Under the pieces are notes generated by a model that made no database searches, was not told where the DNA came from, and worked only from the letters and a program-made list of their open reading frames with translations. The translations under genes and the position numbers were made by a program. 48,397 nt of DNA. Origin: Bryobacteraceae bacterium. Its GTDB lineage: Bacteria; Acidobacteriota; Terriglobia; Bryobacterales; Bryobacteraceae. Location: positions 1 through 48,397 of the forward strand of contig JACZJQ010000018.1 in NCBI GenBank assembly GCA_014860455.1, written 5' to 3'. How positions within the stretch are numbered: position 1 is the stretch's first letter; each line of letters starts with the position of its first letter. Shown here piece after piece: positions 17,601 to 26,504 of this stretch.

Positions 17601-17897
17601 CCCGTATTTGACAGACCGGCATTCGCGCTTCCAGTCACAGGCCGGGGTTTCTACGGCAACTCGGCGCGCTTCGTCCTGACAGGACCGGGCACGGCAACCT
17701 GGAACATGGGCATCCACAAGAACTGGTACTTCTTCGATGAGAAGGCGCGCACCCAGTTCCGCTGGGAGATGCACAACGCCTTCAACCGGCCGAATTTTAG
17801 CAACCCCGATCTGAACATCCAGTCCGGTTCGTTTGGTCTGGTGACCGCCGCCGGCAGCGGCCGCGCGATGCTGTTCGGCCTGCGCCTGGACTTCTGA
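14613..17897 (+). CDS. Oar-like TonB-dependent receptor with carboxypeptidase-regulatory domain
   Basis: Outer-membrane receptor for an unknown substrate, probably a plant or microbial polysaccharide fragment given its neighbours. The signal peptide covers residues 1-25 (ends SRLGA). A carboxypeptidase-regulatory-like Ig domain lies at about 30-110 (ILGVVTDAAGALVPGAAVTV), then a plug around 120-250 (YEVNGARATANNFTADGISV), then a large beta-barrel. The last residues, GLRLDF, end in Phe as expected for Bam recognition. The length of 1094 aa is typical of acidobacterial Oar-like receptors, which often lack a clear TonB box. A strong promoter lies upstream, and the first hydrolase gene starts 10 nt after the stop. 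Confidence 0.93.
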   Translation: MRNMQACLAVLVSVLCFSGLSRLGAQSTQSSILGVVTDAAGALVPGAAVTVKNEGTNFVRTTATDESGSYRVAGLETGSYQITVAGVGFKTFSQTKVDLASAQIKRVDAKLEVGDLATTVTVEGGTSQVETETATLSNLKTSRDFAELPMSVMGRAWANITNVTAGLQSSSGYEVNGARATANNFTADGISVNNMVGSTNTANGFSGDIEAFEEIKVLTSNTSAEYAQVAQFLAVSKSGTNTPHGAFYWGNFNSMTQARRWSDRQPVSFTNHNMFAASGGGPVVIPKVYDGRDRTFFFASYSGARYRIGNRTFTIVPTPAMRQGNFSALNGLITIVDPLNNRAPFPNNTLPSIRISSVSQKVQDLLYPDPNQPGQGVYGMTQNFYADPGGAYDSNVYSIRGDHRISDRNLLYARVGVTATNGDTYPGPLKSGYGDSTLSNIPGRSLVISDTHTFSPSMVNEVKLGFNRTYQWNSDYNFGADVLSQLGLTGIANPGNDPAISGMPQFSFGGAIPIARSNNRNTSRTAQNTYQLIDNFSWFKGRHSLKFGADIRQMQVNNENKPLQMRGTYSFDDRLSGLAYSNFLLGYPSGATRGIPRPNAYTRGTYYGFYLQDDFKVNSRLTLNYGMRYEYQTPWVEKFDRMFTFDPASGSMVTAGSSIPGDLVPSVAATLPIKTAKDVGLPLRSLMRNDSNNFSPRLGIAYRPFGDATTVIRAGMSIYSQFWPGSLGQNATGGPWQSNENFIIEGSSTPSIRFPNPFATTSTFSGIQTISGVSSNFPNERTYQWNFSIGRQILGMAVDIAYVGTRSLNIPYSEDLNLLRPSTTPFSAARRPYPRFNTATLIQTGGSASYNGFTFQADRRMSRGLWFNVNYTWAKGITDVGLNGYTASIQQNQYARYLERSDDAALRRQQLRFSYTWEIPVGRGRQALGNIPRLLDHVIGGWQLAGITTLLTGARLSPSYSNADPALTNQFSGRPDRLADGNFDSGSMRSFIETGNPVFDRPAFALPVTGRGFYGNSARFVLTGPGTATWNMGIHKNWYFFDEKARTQFRWEMHNAFNRPNFSNPDLNIQSGSFGLVTAAGSGRAMLFGLRLDF

Positions 17898-17907
17898 CAC
17901 CAGAGCC

Positions 17908-19920
17908 ATGCGGTTGTTGCTTGTCTTGTTTGCCATCGTGGCGGCGTGGGCTCAGTCCACGCCGCCCGCCGCCCGCCGGCATACCGGCGCCGAGCGCTAT
18001 GAGTTGTTCAAGAAGAACCTGGAAAGCCGTGCGGCCGCGATCTCGCGAGACCAGTTCCAGGGCATCAATAACCTCGACGACTGGAAGAAGCGGCGGCCCG
18101 AAGTGCGCCGCCAGTTCCTTGACATGCTCGGCCTGGATCCGCTTCCGGCTCGCACACCCCTGAACGCGCGCGTGACGGGATCGTTTGAGCGCCCAGGTTA
18201 CCGCGTCGAGAACATTGTTTTCGAGAGCCTGCCCAAACTCTACGTCACCGGAAATCTCTATCTGCCTGCCGCCAAGCCGGGCGCCGGACGGGCGCCGGCG
18301 ATCGTGTATGTTTCAGGCCACGCTCCGGGTCCTGCCGGAACAAAGGCGCACTATCAGCATCATGGCATCTGGTTCGCCAAGAATGGTTTCGCAGCGCTGG
18401 TGCTGGACACCATCGAATTCGCCGAGGTCCCCGGCATCCACCACGGCGTACATGACCTGGCCATGTGGCACTGGCTTTCCCTGGGCTACACGCCGGCCGG
18501 CGTCGAAGTCTGGAACGCGATCCGCGCGCTGGACTATCTCGAGACACGCCCCGAAATCGATGCGAGCCGGGCCGGCATCACCGGCCGCTCCGGCGGCGGC
18601 GCCGTCTCCTGGTTCGCCGCGGCGGCCGATGACAGGTTCAACGCCGCCGTGCCCGTGCATGGCACATGGTCGGTCGGTCCCCACGTCGCCGGGGACACGG
18701 TCCGCGAGAACTGCGACTGTATTTACTTCTGGAACACGTATCAGATCGACCTGCCGCTGGTGGGAGCGCTCATCGCCCCACGCCCGCTCATGATCGTCAA
18801 CGCCAGCAAGGACGGCGCCTTCCCCCCGGCCGGGTACGAGCCGGTTACGCAGTGCCTGCGGCCCGTCTATGACTGGTATGGCGTCCCCGAAAAACTTGAC
18901 GCATTCGCTCAGGAGACTGGCCATCTCGATACGCCCCCCTACCGCAAGGCGGCCAATGAGTGGCTTAACCGCTGGCTGCGAGGCGACCTCACGCCATACG
19001 ATGAGGGCGTCATCGATCGCGAACAAGATGCGCGGCTCACTGTTCTTGACCGCTACCCGGCGGACGCGATCAACGAAGGCATCGAGCGAACCTTCATCCC
19101 GCCATACCGGCCAAAGCCTTACAAGAGCCTTCCGGCGTGGAATAAGCGCCGTGCTGAGCTGGCCTCCGCGCTTAAAGAAACGGTCCTCCGGGCCTTCCCA
19201 AAGACGCACGTCCCGTTTGACACCTGGAAGAGCCCGTATCGAATGTGGACCGAAAAATACGCCGACTCTTACAACGTCGAGTTCACAACCGAGGAGAGTA
19301 TCCGCGTCCATGGCCAGTTGTTCATCCCTCGCAACGGGAACAAGAGTCATCCTGCTCTGATCTTTGTGAAGGGCAAGGACGACATCGTCTTCTCCGTCGA
19401 CTATGACCGCCTGCTGTCTGCATTCGCTGACCATGTCGTGCTCGTCCTCAACCCCAGGGCTGTCGATTACCCTATGGATGTGAACCGTACGTCGGTCACA
19501 AAGATGACAGTTCCGCTGCTCGGCGGAACCCTTGAATCCATGCAACTCTGGGACATTCTGCGGTCGGTGGATTACCTGGTGGAAGAAGAGAAGCTGAGTC
19601 TGAGTTCGATCTCGGTCTACGCACGGCAGCAGATGGGAGGCTTGGCGCTTCACGCCGGCTCGATTGATGGCCGCATCAGCCGGGTTATTCTCGATGATCC
19701 TCCAGCCTCGCACTGGCACGGGCCGGCGCTGCTGAACGTGCTCCGTATTACCGATCTTGCCGAGGTGGCCGCGATGATGGCTCCACGCGAGATCGTCTCG
19801 CTGACCCCGTTGCCCGACACCTACCGCTACACCCAGTCCATCTTCAGCCTCCACGGAAAAAGCAACTCCTTCCGCCAGGCCGCCTCGCTTGGAGAAGCTC
19901 TGCGTGTGTGGGAATACTGA
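17908..19920 (+). CDS. Secreted two-domain alpha/beta hydrolase (tandem copy 1)
   Basis: Predicted exported esterase. The signal peptide is MRLLLVLFAIVAAWAQ. The N-terminal hydrolase domain has the nucleophile elbow G-R-S-G-G-G with Ser at about residue 228 and a candidate His in AQETGHLDTPPY. A second hydrolase-like domain from about residue 445 (EESIRVHGQLFIPRNG) has no serine elbow: its elbow position reads SVYARQQMGG. It starts 10 nt after the receptor gene, so it is probably co-transcribed and acts on the receptor's substrate, for example by removing acetyl or other ester groups. It closely resembles the next gene along its whole length, indicating tandem duplication. Confidence 0.88.
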   Translation: MRLLLVLFAIVAAWAQSTPPAARRHTGAERYELFKKNLESRAAAISRDQFQGINNLDDWKKRRPEVRRQFLDMLGLDPLPARTPLNARVTGSFERPGYRVENIVFESLPKLYVTGNLYLPAAKPGAGRAPAIVYVSGHAPGPAGTKAHYQHHGIWFAKNGFAALVLDTIEFAEVPGIHHGVHDLAMWHWLSLGYTPAGVEVWNAIRALDYLETRPEIDASRAGITGRSGGGAVSWFAAAADDRFNAAVPVHGTWSVGPHVAGDTVRENCDCIYFWNTYQIDLPLVGALIAPRPLMIVNASKDGAFPPAGYEPVTQCLRPVYDWYGVPEKLDAFAQETGHLDTPPYRKAANEWLNRWLRGDLTPYDEGVIDREQDARLTVLDRYPADAINEGIERTFIPPYRPKPYKSLPAWNKRRAELASALKETVLRAFPKTHVPFDTWKSPYRMWTEKYADSYNVEFTTEESIRVHGQLFIPRNGNKSHPALIFVKGKDDIVFSVDYDRLLSAFADHVVLVLNPRAVDYPMDVNRTSVTKMTVPLLGGTLESMQLWDILRSVDYLVEEEKLSLSSISVYARQQMGGLALHAGSIDGRISRVILDDPPASHWHGPALLNVLRITDLAEVAAMMAPREIVSLTPLPDTYRYTQSIFSLHGKSNSFRQAASLGEALRVWEY

Positions 19921-19937
19921 CAAGTGAGCCATTCCGA

Positions 19938-21956
19938 ATGCGCACACTCTTCCTCTTTCTGCTGATCGCCGTTTCGGCGCTGGGCCAGCAGACCCCAGCT
20001 CCTGCCCGCGCACGTCCGAATGCAGCGCAACGCTATGCGCTTTTCAAAAACAACCTGGTGCTTCGCGGAGAGGCGATCACGCGCAATCAATTCGAGGGCA
20101 TCAATAACCTGGAGGATTGGAAACGCCGGCGTCCGGAGGTTAGGCGGCAGTTTCTGGAGATGTTGGGGCTTGATCCGATGCCGGCCCGCACTCCGCTGAA
20201 AGCGCGGGTCACAGGGGAATTCCAGCGCGAAGGCTACCGCGTTCAGAACATCGTGTTTCAGAGCCAGCCGGGGCTCTACGTGACGGGCAACCTCTACTTG
20301 CCCTGGCCGGCGGCGGCGGGGGCCAAATACCCGGCCATTGTCTATGTATCGGGTCACTCGCCGGGTCCGGCCGGCGCGAAGGTCGACTATCAACAACATG
20401 GCATCTGGTTCGCACGGAACGGCTATGTTGCGTTTCTTCTCGACACCATCGAGTTCGGCGAGATCCCCGGCATCCACCACGGCATCCACAATCTGTCCAT
20501 GTGGCATTGGCTCTCGCTGGGCTACACACCCGCTGGAGTCGAGGTGTGGAACGCCATCCGGTCCCTCGACTACCTGGAAACAAGAAGTGAAGCCGACACC
20601 TCCAAGGCCGCCATTACCGGCATCTCCGGCGGCGGCGCCATCACATGGTTCACGGCCGCGGTCGATGATCGCTTTCAGGTTGCAGCGCCCGTGCTTGCCA
20701 CCTGGGCGGTGGGCCCGCATGTGGCCGGCGACACCGTTCGACAGAACTGCGATTGCATCTATTTCTGGAACAGCTATCAGTTGGATCTCCCCATCGTCGG
20801 CGCACTCATCGCTCCGCGCCCCCTCAAGATCATGAACGCGAGCAAGGACGGCGCCTTTCCCCCTGCCGGCTACGACCTTGTCTATCAGAAACTGCGGACC
20901 GTCTATCAATGGTACGGGGCGCCGGAGAAACTCGACGAGTTCCACGCCGAAACCGGCCATGCCGACCTACCACCTTATCGAAAGGCCGCCGACGAATGGA
21001 TCAACCGCTGGCTCCGCGGCGACCTGACGCCATTCAATGAAGGCGATATCCGCAAAGAGGGAGACTCGGTGCTGACTGTCCTCGACAGCTACCCCCCTGA
21101 TGCTGTCAACGAGGGCATCCACCGCCGATTCATTCCCGCTCACCGGCTCCAGGATTGGAAGTCTCTGCCCGCATGGAACCAGCGCCGCCAGGAATTGACC
21201 GCCACGCTCCGCGAAAAAGTCTATCACGCCTTCCCCAGAAACAAGGCTGCGTTTGACGCCTGGAGAGCCCGGCATAGCATGTGGACCGAACGGTATGCGG
21301 ATTCATTCAACGTCGAATTCACCACCGAGGAGAGCATCCGCGTCCATGGCCAGTTGTTTATCCCGCGCAACGGCAAAACCAGCCACCCCGCGCTGATCTT
21401 TGTCCGCGGCAACGACGACATCATCTTCTCGGTTGACTACGATCGCCTGCTCTCCGCACTGGCAGACCATGTCGTGCTGGTCCTCAACCCGAGGGCGGTC
21501 GACTATCCAATGAATGTGAACCGGACATCGGTGACGAAGATGACGGCGGCCCTGCTCGGCGCGACACTAGAATCCATGCAACTGTGGGATATTCTGCGCA
21601 GCGTGGACTATCTGGTAGACGAGGAGAAACTCAAGCTCAGCTCCATCTCGGTCTACGGACGGAGGGACATGGGCGGACTGGCGCTGCATGCCGCCGCACT
21701 GGACAACCGCATCAGCCGCGTGATTCTTGATGACCCGCCGGCTTCCCACTGGCAGGCGCCGGCGCTGCTCGGAGTCCTGCGCGTCACAGACCTGCCCGAG
21801 GTGGCCGGCCTCGTCGCTCCCCGCGAGATCGTCTCACTCACGCCCCTCCCCGAGGCGTATCAATACACCCGATCCATCTTCCGCCTCCACGGGAAACCTG
21901 ATTCGATCCGCCAGGCGGCGTCGCTTGGCGAGGCGTTGAAAGTTTGGGAGCACTGA
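19938..21956 (+). CDS. Secreted two-domain alpha/beta hydrolase (tandem copy 2)
   Basis: Paralogue of the preceding hydrolase. The ATG at 19938 gives the signal peptide MRTLFLFLLIAVSALGQ and is preferred to an upstream in-frame start at 19908 that would overlap the previous gene. The N-terminal elbow is G-I-S-G-G-G with Ser at about residue 230, and the candidate His is in HAETGHADLPPY. The second domain again lacks the serine (SVYGRRDMGG). Conserved blocks shared with copy 1 include ENCDCIYFWN-like QNCDCIYFWN and EESIRVHGQLFIPRNG. Keeping both copies in one operon suggests different specificities, or duplication for dosage. Confidence 0.88.
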   Translation: MRTLFLFLLIAVSALGQQTPAPARARPNAAQRYALFKNNLVLRGEAITRNQFEGINNLEDWKRRRPEVRRQFLEMLGLDPMPARTPLKARVTGEFQREGYRVQNIVFQSQPGLYVTGNLYLPWPAAAGAKYPAIVYVSGHSPGPAGAKVDYQQHGIWFARNGYVAFLLDTIEFGEIPGIHHGIHNLSMWHWLSLGYTPAGVEVWNAIRSLDYLETRSEADTSKAAITGISGGGAITWFTAAVDDRFQVAAPVLATWAVGPHVAGDTVRQNCDCIYFWNSYQLDLPIVGALIAPRPLKIMNASKDGAFPPAGYDLVYQKLRTVYQWYGAPEKLDEFHAETGHADLPPYRKAADEWINRWLRGDLTPFNEGDIRKEGDSVLTVLDSYPPDAVNEGIHRRFIPAHRLQDWKSLPAWNQRRQELTATLREKVYHAFPRNKAAFDAWRARHSMWTERYADSFNVEFTTEESIRVHGQLFIPRNGKTSHPALIFVRGNDDIIFSVDYDRLLSALADHVVLVLNPRAVDYPMNVNRTSVTKMTAALLGATLESMQLWDILRSVDYLVDEEKLKLSSISVYGRRDMGGLALHAAALDNRISRVILDDPPASHWQAPALLGVLRVTDLPEVAGLVAPREIVSLTPLPEAYQYTRSIFRLHGKPDSIRQAASLGEALKVWEH

Positions 21957-22084
21957 GCCCGGGCCGGCAAAAGCGTGAAGGCGGTTCTGCCCGGCTGCTC
22001 CGCGCTTGCGACGGTCCGGACCGGGCCGCCCTTTCCGCGCTCCTGCTGACGGGATTGTGGGCAGGAGTTGTGCTATCTGATGTG

Positions 22085-22440
22085 AGACGACGTCAGACTG
22101 AGGAAGGGCAGGGAACATATCAGGGTCGGCCCGAAGCCGGCTTGTCTCCGAACGACCACGAGGAGCGGGAGGTGCCGCCGCCGGACGAGCTGAGGGCGAT
22201 TCTCAATATGCAGCCGAGGGAGTCGGAGTTGGTCTTCCCGCGAGTGAAGGGTGGGCGGGAGACGCGTTTGCTTCGGCGGTTGAAGCCGGAGGCAAAACTG
22301 GCGAAGGGTGAGGATGCGACGCTGCACAAGTTCCTCCACAGCTGCGGCAGCGCTGGCACGTTCAGCAAGCACTGCGTTGCAGCCGCTCTCGGATGGCTCA
22401 ACCGCGGATCCACGAAACGGTGGTCTCGGGGCAAGGTGAA
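22085..22440 (+). pseudogene. Decayed tyrosine recombinase (integrase) fragment
   Basis: An open frame here carries recognisable integrase segments: AGLSPNDHEEREVPPPDELR, SELVFPRVKGG, LLRRLKPEAKLA, then TLHKFLHSCGS where intact enzymes have LHKFRHTFAT. The catalytic Arg of the HxxR box is thus Leu. The downstream WLGH-like part reads ALGWLNRG, shifted and degraded, and the N-terminal half of a recombinase is missing. I read this as the remnant of an integrated element. The frame stays open to 22720, but nothing after 22440 is recognisable; no intact gene is seen between 21957 and 22706. Confidence 0.6.
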
Positions 22441-22706
22441 GGAAATCACGCCGGCTGACGCCGAAAACGCGCTCTTGCTTGAGGGGCACGAGCAGCTCGT
22501 GGTCGGCTTCTGGCTTGGTTGGAGGAACGTCCTGATCAACACGATCCAGAGAGCATTCCATCTGCTGTTTCCCACCGGATTCGCCTGCTGGCCTGATATC
22601 TCGCGCTTGATGCGAGTGGCCCGTCAAACGGCTCGGCTTTCAGTCCCAGCAGCAGGCTGGCCAGCGCTTCCTCGCGTTCCAGCATGCTGCCAGGATGAAG
22701 GTGAAT

Positions 22707-25700
22707 TTACTGTCCAGTAGTCGAAGGCGGAGTGGCCCATTTACCGGTGATGGGTTGGTCGCCAGCCTCCCCGAGGTACGTGGTCCGGTCCTTGATGGGG
22801 TCCCAACGGCCGTCGCCATCAAGATCGAGGATCCAGATACCGCCGCGGAACAAGCCGACTCTGGTGACCCGGTCGCCGACCCAGTCGCCGACGACAGGGA
22901 CGTCCCCAGCCTGTCCGCCAAAGGCCGCAGTCTTGTCCACAGCCGAGTCGAACTGCAGATCGCCGTTGAGATCGAGATAGAACGTGCCGCCTCGATAGAC
23001 GCCCACCTTCTGAGATCCCTTTCCGGTCCAGTCGCCGATGAGGGGAGTGTCGCCTTGATCTCCAAAGTTCCCCATGCGATCGGTGGAAGCGCCGTCCCAT
23101 GTTCCATTCCCATTCAGGTCCAGCAGCCAAAGCCCTTGACGGAACACGCCGATCATTGTCCGTCCGGATCCGTCCCAATCTCCAACGATGGGCACGTCAC
23201 CAGCGGCGCCGAAGGAACGGGACCAATCGAATCCCGCATCCCAGGTCATATTGCCGTTCACATCCAGAAGCCAGGTGCCATTGCTGAAGACGCCGATCCG
23301 AGACCGGCCGGAGGCATCCCAGTCACCAACAACCGGTACGTCGCCGCTGGTTCCAAAAGTGCCATGGCGATCGATCGACGGTCCATCCCATACACCGTTC
23401 CGGTTGAAGTCCAGGAACCACTCGCCGCGTCGAAATACTCCGATGGCCAAGGGTCCTGCGCCATCCCAATTGCCCAGCACCGCGACGTCGCCGCGAATTC
23501 CGAACATGGCAACCGCATCCTGGCCAGGTCCTTCCTTCGAATCGGTGCCGTCCTCCAGGTGGAATGCACCATTGCGGAAGATACCTGCCTTTGTACTTGT
23601 CGTAGGGCCAGAATCATACGTGACAAGGAGTGAAGCAGAACCGGTTTTTCCGAGCGAATCGGTTGCCCGGATGGTGACGGTGTTCTCGCCTGGCAGCAGG
23701 GTGACCGATTCGATCGACCATCTTGCTGCCCCTGTGGCAGTGCCCGATCCGCCGCGGTCGTTCGACCAGGCCACTTCCGTCAAGGTCGCGCCTTCAGACG
23801 GGGCCGCCGTTCCTGACAGACTCGTGGTCGAATCCGTAGTGAAGTAGGTGTCCGCCGCAACCGGCCGCCGCAGCTTGATCGTGGGAATCGACCGCTCCGC
23901 ATCGACAGTGAGAGAGGCGGTCATTTCAACTCCGTTGACCATTGCTGTGAGGACCGCGGTTTGGGGGGCGTCCACAGATGCAACGGGGATATTGACTGAC
24001 GCGCTTCTCACGCCGGCCGGGACAGTGAACGTGCCGGGAGCAGTGACGTTGACATTCGTGCTCGTCAGCGTTGCAGGCACCCCGGATTCAGGTGTGGCGG
24101 AACTGAAGGTCAGCGTGCAGCTTGATTGGGTGGGCCCGATGATGGTGCTGGGACCGCAGACCAAGCTCAGCAGTTGCGCATATGATTCGACCGTAACCGG
24201 AATGGTCTTGCTCACGCCTCCGGCCGTCGCGGTTACAGTTACAGTTTGGATGGAGGTCGATGTCGACGAGCTCTCGGCCAACCACCACTTATTATTACCC
24301 CGCCAGCCATTCACCGTTCTTGCTGTCGCCGTGAAGGTGGCCGACGCCGAGCCCGCGGGCACCGAAACACTGGACGGCACCCATAGAACGGCACTGTTGC
24401 TGCTGGCAAGAGGCACCGCGACTTTGCTGGGAGACGCTTTGCTCAGCGTCACAGTGCAGGTCGTCGTCTGCCCCTTTAGGACAGCCGATGGTGTGCAGGC
24501 CAGCGTGCTCAGCACCACTGGACCGGCCAGAGTCACCGAGAAAGTCCGCGATCCGCCGTTCGCCGCCGCCGTCACCACTGCCGTCTCGGTCGTGGTCACA
24601 GAGGATGCTGTTAACGTGAACGCCGCCGTGGTCGCCGAGGCCGCCACGGTTACATTCGCCGCCGACAGCGTCGCCTTGGCGTTATTGCTTGAAAGGGCCA
24701 CCGACACGCCGCCGGCCGGCGCAGCCGCCGACAGCGTCACGGTGCAATTGGCCGTGCCAGGCGTATTCATCGTCGCCGGGTTACAAACCAGTCCGCTCAC
24801 GGTTGCGAGCGTTCCGGCCGTCACCTGGAATGTCTTGCTCACACCCCCGGCTGTCGCCGTCACGGTTGCCGATTGACTGGAGGTCACCGTCCCGGCTCTC
24901 GCAGTGAAGGTCGCCGACGACGAACCCGCGGGCACCGAAACACTGGCCGGCACAGGCAGAACCGTACTATTGCTGCTGGCCAGAGCCACCGCGAATGTGC
25001 TGGAAGCCGCTTTGCTCAGGGTCACCGTGCAGGTCGTCGTCTGCCCAGACAGCACTGCCGATGGCGTGCAGGCCAGCGTGCTCAACACAACCGGAGCGGC
25101 CAGGGTCACCGAGAAAGTCCGCGATCCGCCGTTCGCCGCCGCCGTCACCACTGCCGTTTCGTTCGTGGTCACAGCGGATGCTGTTAGCGTGAACGCCGCC
25201 GTGGTCGCCGAGGCCGCCACGGTCACATTCGCCGCCGACAGCGTCGCCTTGGCGTTATTGCTTGAAAGGGCCACCGACACGCCGCCGGCCGGCGCAGCCG
25301 CCGACAGCGTCACCGTGCAATTAGCCGTGCCGGGCGCGTTGATCGTTGCTGGCGTACAGACCAGTCCGCTCACCGAGGGCAGCGTTCCGGCCGTCACCTG
25401 GAATGTCTTGCTCACGCCTCCAGCCGTCGCCGTCACGGTTGCCGATTGACTGGAGGTCACCGTCCCGGCTGTCGCCGTGAAGGTCGCCGACGACGAGCCC
25501 GCAGGCACCGAAACACTGGCCGGCACAGGCAGAACCGTACTATTGCTGCTGGCCAGAGCCACCGCGAATGTGCTGGAAGCCGCTTTGCTCAGGGTCACCG
25601 TGCAGGTCGTCGTCTGCCCAGACAGCACAGCCGATGGCGTGCAGGCCATCGTACTCAACACCGCCGGCGCCACTGCAGACAAAGTGAATGTTCTCGACGC

Positions 25701-26504
25701 ACCGCCGGTAGTCGCTGTGATAACAGAACTCAGATTGGCGGCAATCGATCCCACGGTCGCGGCGAAGGTCCGGCTCGTCGAGCCACTCGGCACCGTCACG
25801 GACGCCGGAACCTGAACGCCAATGTTGGAACTACTCAGGTTCACCGTCACGCCCGCAGTTGGCGCAACCCCGCTGAGTGTCACTGTACAAGTCGAAGTGC
25901 CCGGAGCGTTCACGCTCGAGGGGGTGCAACTGAGTGAGCTGGGTTGGATCGTTGGCAAGGGGAGCGCAATCGAACCGCCTGATGGCATGGGGCTCAGGTC
26001 GACATAACTGCCGGCAGGATCGGAGAATGTGACCGCCGAAACACCGATCGGAATCGTGTACGAAGACGGACTCGCTGAGGCCCGAACGGCTATCGTTGCG
26101 ACAGTCCCGGCAGGGATGACGCTCTGGTTCAAGCCGACAAGAATGCAATTCAATGTTCCCGCCGCTGAGCCTGGAACGCAGGTCAACTGCTTTTGGGCAT
26201 TCGCCACGGCCGCCGAGGCAGTCAGCGAGATGGCGGACACATCTTGGACTGGATACGAGATCACCCATTGACTCGCGGCAGGTTGTGCGCCACCAGCGGA
26301 GGAGAGAGTCAGATTGAGCGAGGTCGTCCCACCGGGCACACCGCCGCCCGAACTCACAGCCAGGCTGGAAGTCCCAGCGGCGTTGAGCGGAACCGCAAAC
26401 AACGCGAAGGCAGTGATTAGGATTGCTAAAGAATTGAAGAAAGTTGAGATGCTTGGAACGCCGCTAGGCGAAGAAGTATTGAGCTTTATTGATTGTGGCA
26501 GCAC
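22707..26504 (-). CDS. Secreted multidomain protein: cohesin-like domain, Ig-like repeats, propeller-like repeats
   Basis: A 1265-aa exported protein. GTG at 26504 gives an N-terminus with a hydrophobic segment (about residues 25-43) ending in VPLNAAG. Residues about 45-170 resemble a cohesin domain (SLAVSSGGGVPGGTTSLNLT, then a QWVISYP strand). Residues about 185-760 are about six Ig-like repeats of roughly 95 aa, each beginning L.C.P with a Cys pair; one of them carries an unusual WRGNNKWWLAESSSTSTS insertion. A further Ig-like domain follows. From about 985 to the end are about six repeats of about 49 aa with GVFR.G.W.LD.NGNG.WD and GDVPVVGDWDGSG, resembling FG-GAP/VCBS propeller blades. 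It probably acts as an adhesin or scaffold. No PEP-CTERM or other anchor is visible. Confidence 0.85.
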   Translation of the reverse strand: MLPQSIKLNTSSPSGVPSISTFFNSLAILITAFALFAVPLNAAGTSSLAVSSGGGVPGGTTSLNLTLSSAGGAQPAASQWVISYPVQDVSAISLTASAAVANAQKQLTCVPGSAAGTLNCILVGLNQSVIPAGTVATIAVRASASPSSYTIPIGVSAVTFSDPAGSYVDLSPMPSGGSIALPLPTIQPSSLSCTPSSVNAPGTSTCTVTLSGVAPTAGVTVNLSSSNIGVQVPASVTVPSGSTSRTFAATVGSIAANLSSVITATTGGASRTFTLSAVAPAVLSTMACTPSAVLSGQTTTCTVTLSKAASSTFAVALASSNSTVLPVPASVSVPAGSSSATFTATAGTVTSSQSATVTATAGGVSKTFQVTAGTLPSVSGLVCTPATINAPGTANCTVTLSAAAPAGGVSVALSSNNAKATLSAANVTVAASATTAAFTLTASAVTTNETAVVTAAANGGSRTFSVTLAAPVVLSTLACTPSAVLSGQTTTCTVTLSKAASSTFAVALASSNSTVLPVPASVSVPAGSSSATFTARAGTVTSSQSATVTATAGGVSKTFQVTAGTLATVSGLVCNPATMNTPGTANCTVTLSAAAPAGGVSVALSSNNAKATLSAANVTVAASATTAAFTLTASSVTTTETAVVTAAANGGSRTFSVTLAGPVVLSTLACTPSAVLKGQTTTCTVTLSKASPSKVAVPLASSNSAVLWVPSSVSVPAGSASATFTATARTVNGWRGNNKWWLAESSSTSTSIQTVTVTATAGGVSKTIPVTVESYAQLLSLVCGPSTIIGPTQSSCTLTFSSATPESGVPATLTSTNVNVTAPGTFTVPAGVRSASVNIPVASVDAPQTAVLTAMVNGVEMTASLTVDAERSIPTIKLRRPVAADTYFTTDSTTSLSGTAAPSEGATLTEVAWSNDRGGSGTATGAARWSIESVTLLPGENTVTIRATDSLGKTGSASLLVTYDSGPTTSTKAGIFRNGAFHLEDGTDSKEGPGQDAVAMFGIRGDVAVLGNWDGAGPLAIGVFRRGEWFLDFNRNGVWDGPSIDRHGTFGTSGDVPVVGDWDASGRSRIGVFSNGTWLLDVNGNMTWDAGFDWSRSFGAAGDVPIVGDWDGSGRTMIGVFRQGLWLLDLNGNGTWDGASTDRMGNFGDQGDTPLIGDWTGKGSQKVGVYRGGTFYLDLNGDLQFDSAVDKTAAFGGQAGDVPVVGDWVGDRVTRVGLFRGGIWILDLDGDGRWDPIKDRTTYLGEAGDQPITGKWATPPSTTGQ
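24388..25662. repeat. Tandem 573-bp coding repeats
   Basis: The block beginning at 24388 recurs at 24961 and 25534, a period of 573 bp (191 codons, two Ig-like domains). Copies 1 and 2 are nearly identical over most of their length, for example 24540-24760 against 25113-25333. The third copy diverges after about 25660. Such identity points to recent duplication or ongoing recombination and possible length variation. Confidence 0.85.

Noticed and set aside
18313-20013. 566-codon minus-strand frame opposite the tandem hydrolases
   Set aside because: Mirror frame of a high-GC gene; no motif and no ribosome-binding site, while the plus strand encodes two clear paralogues.
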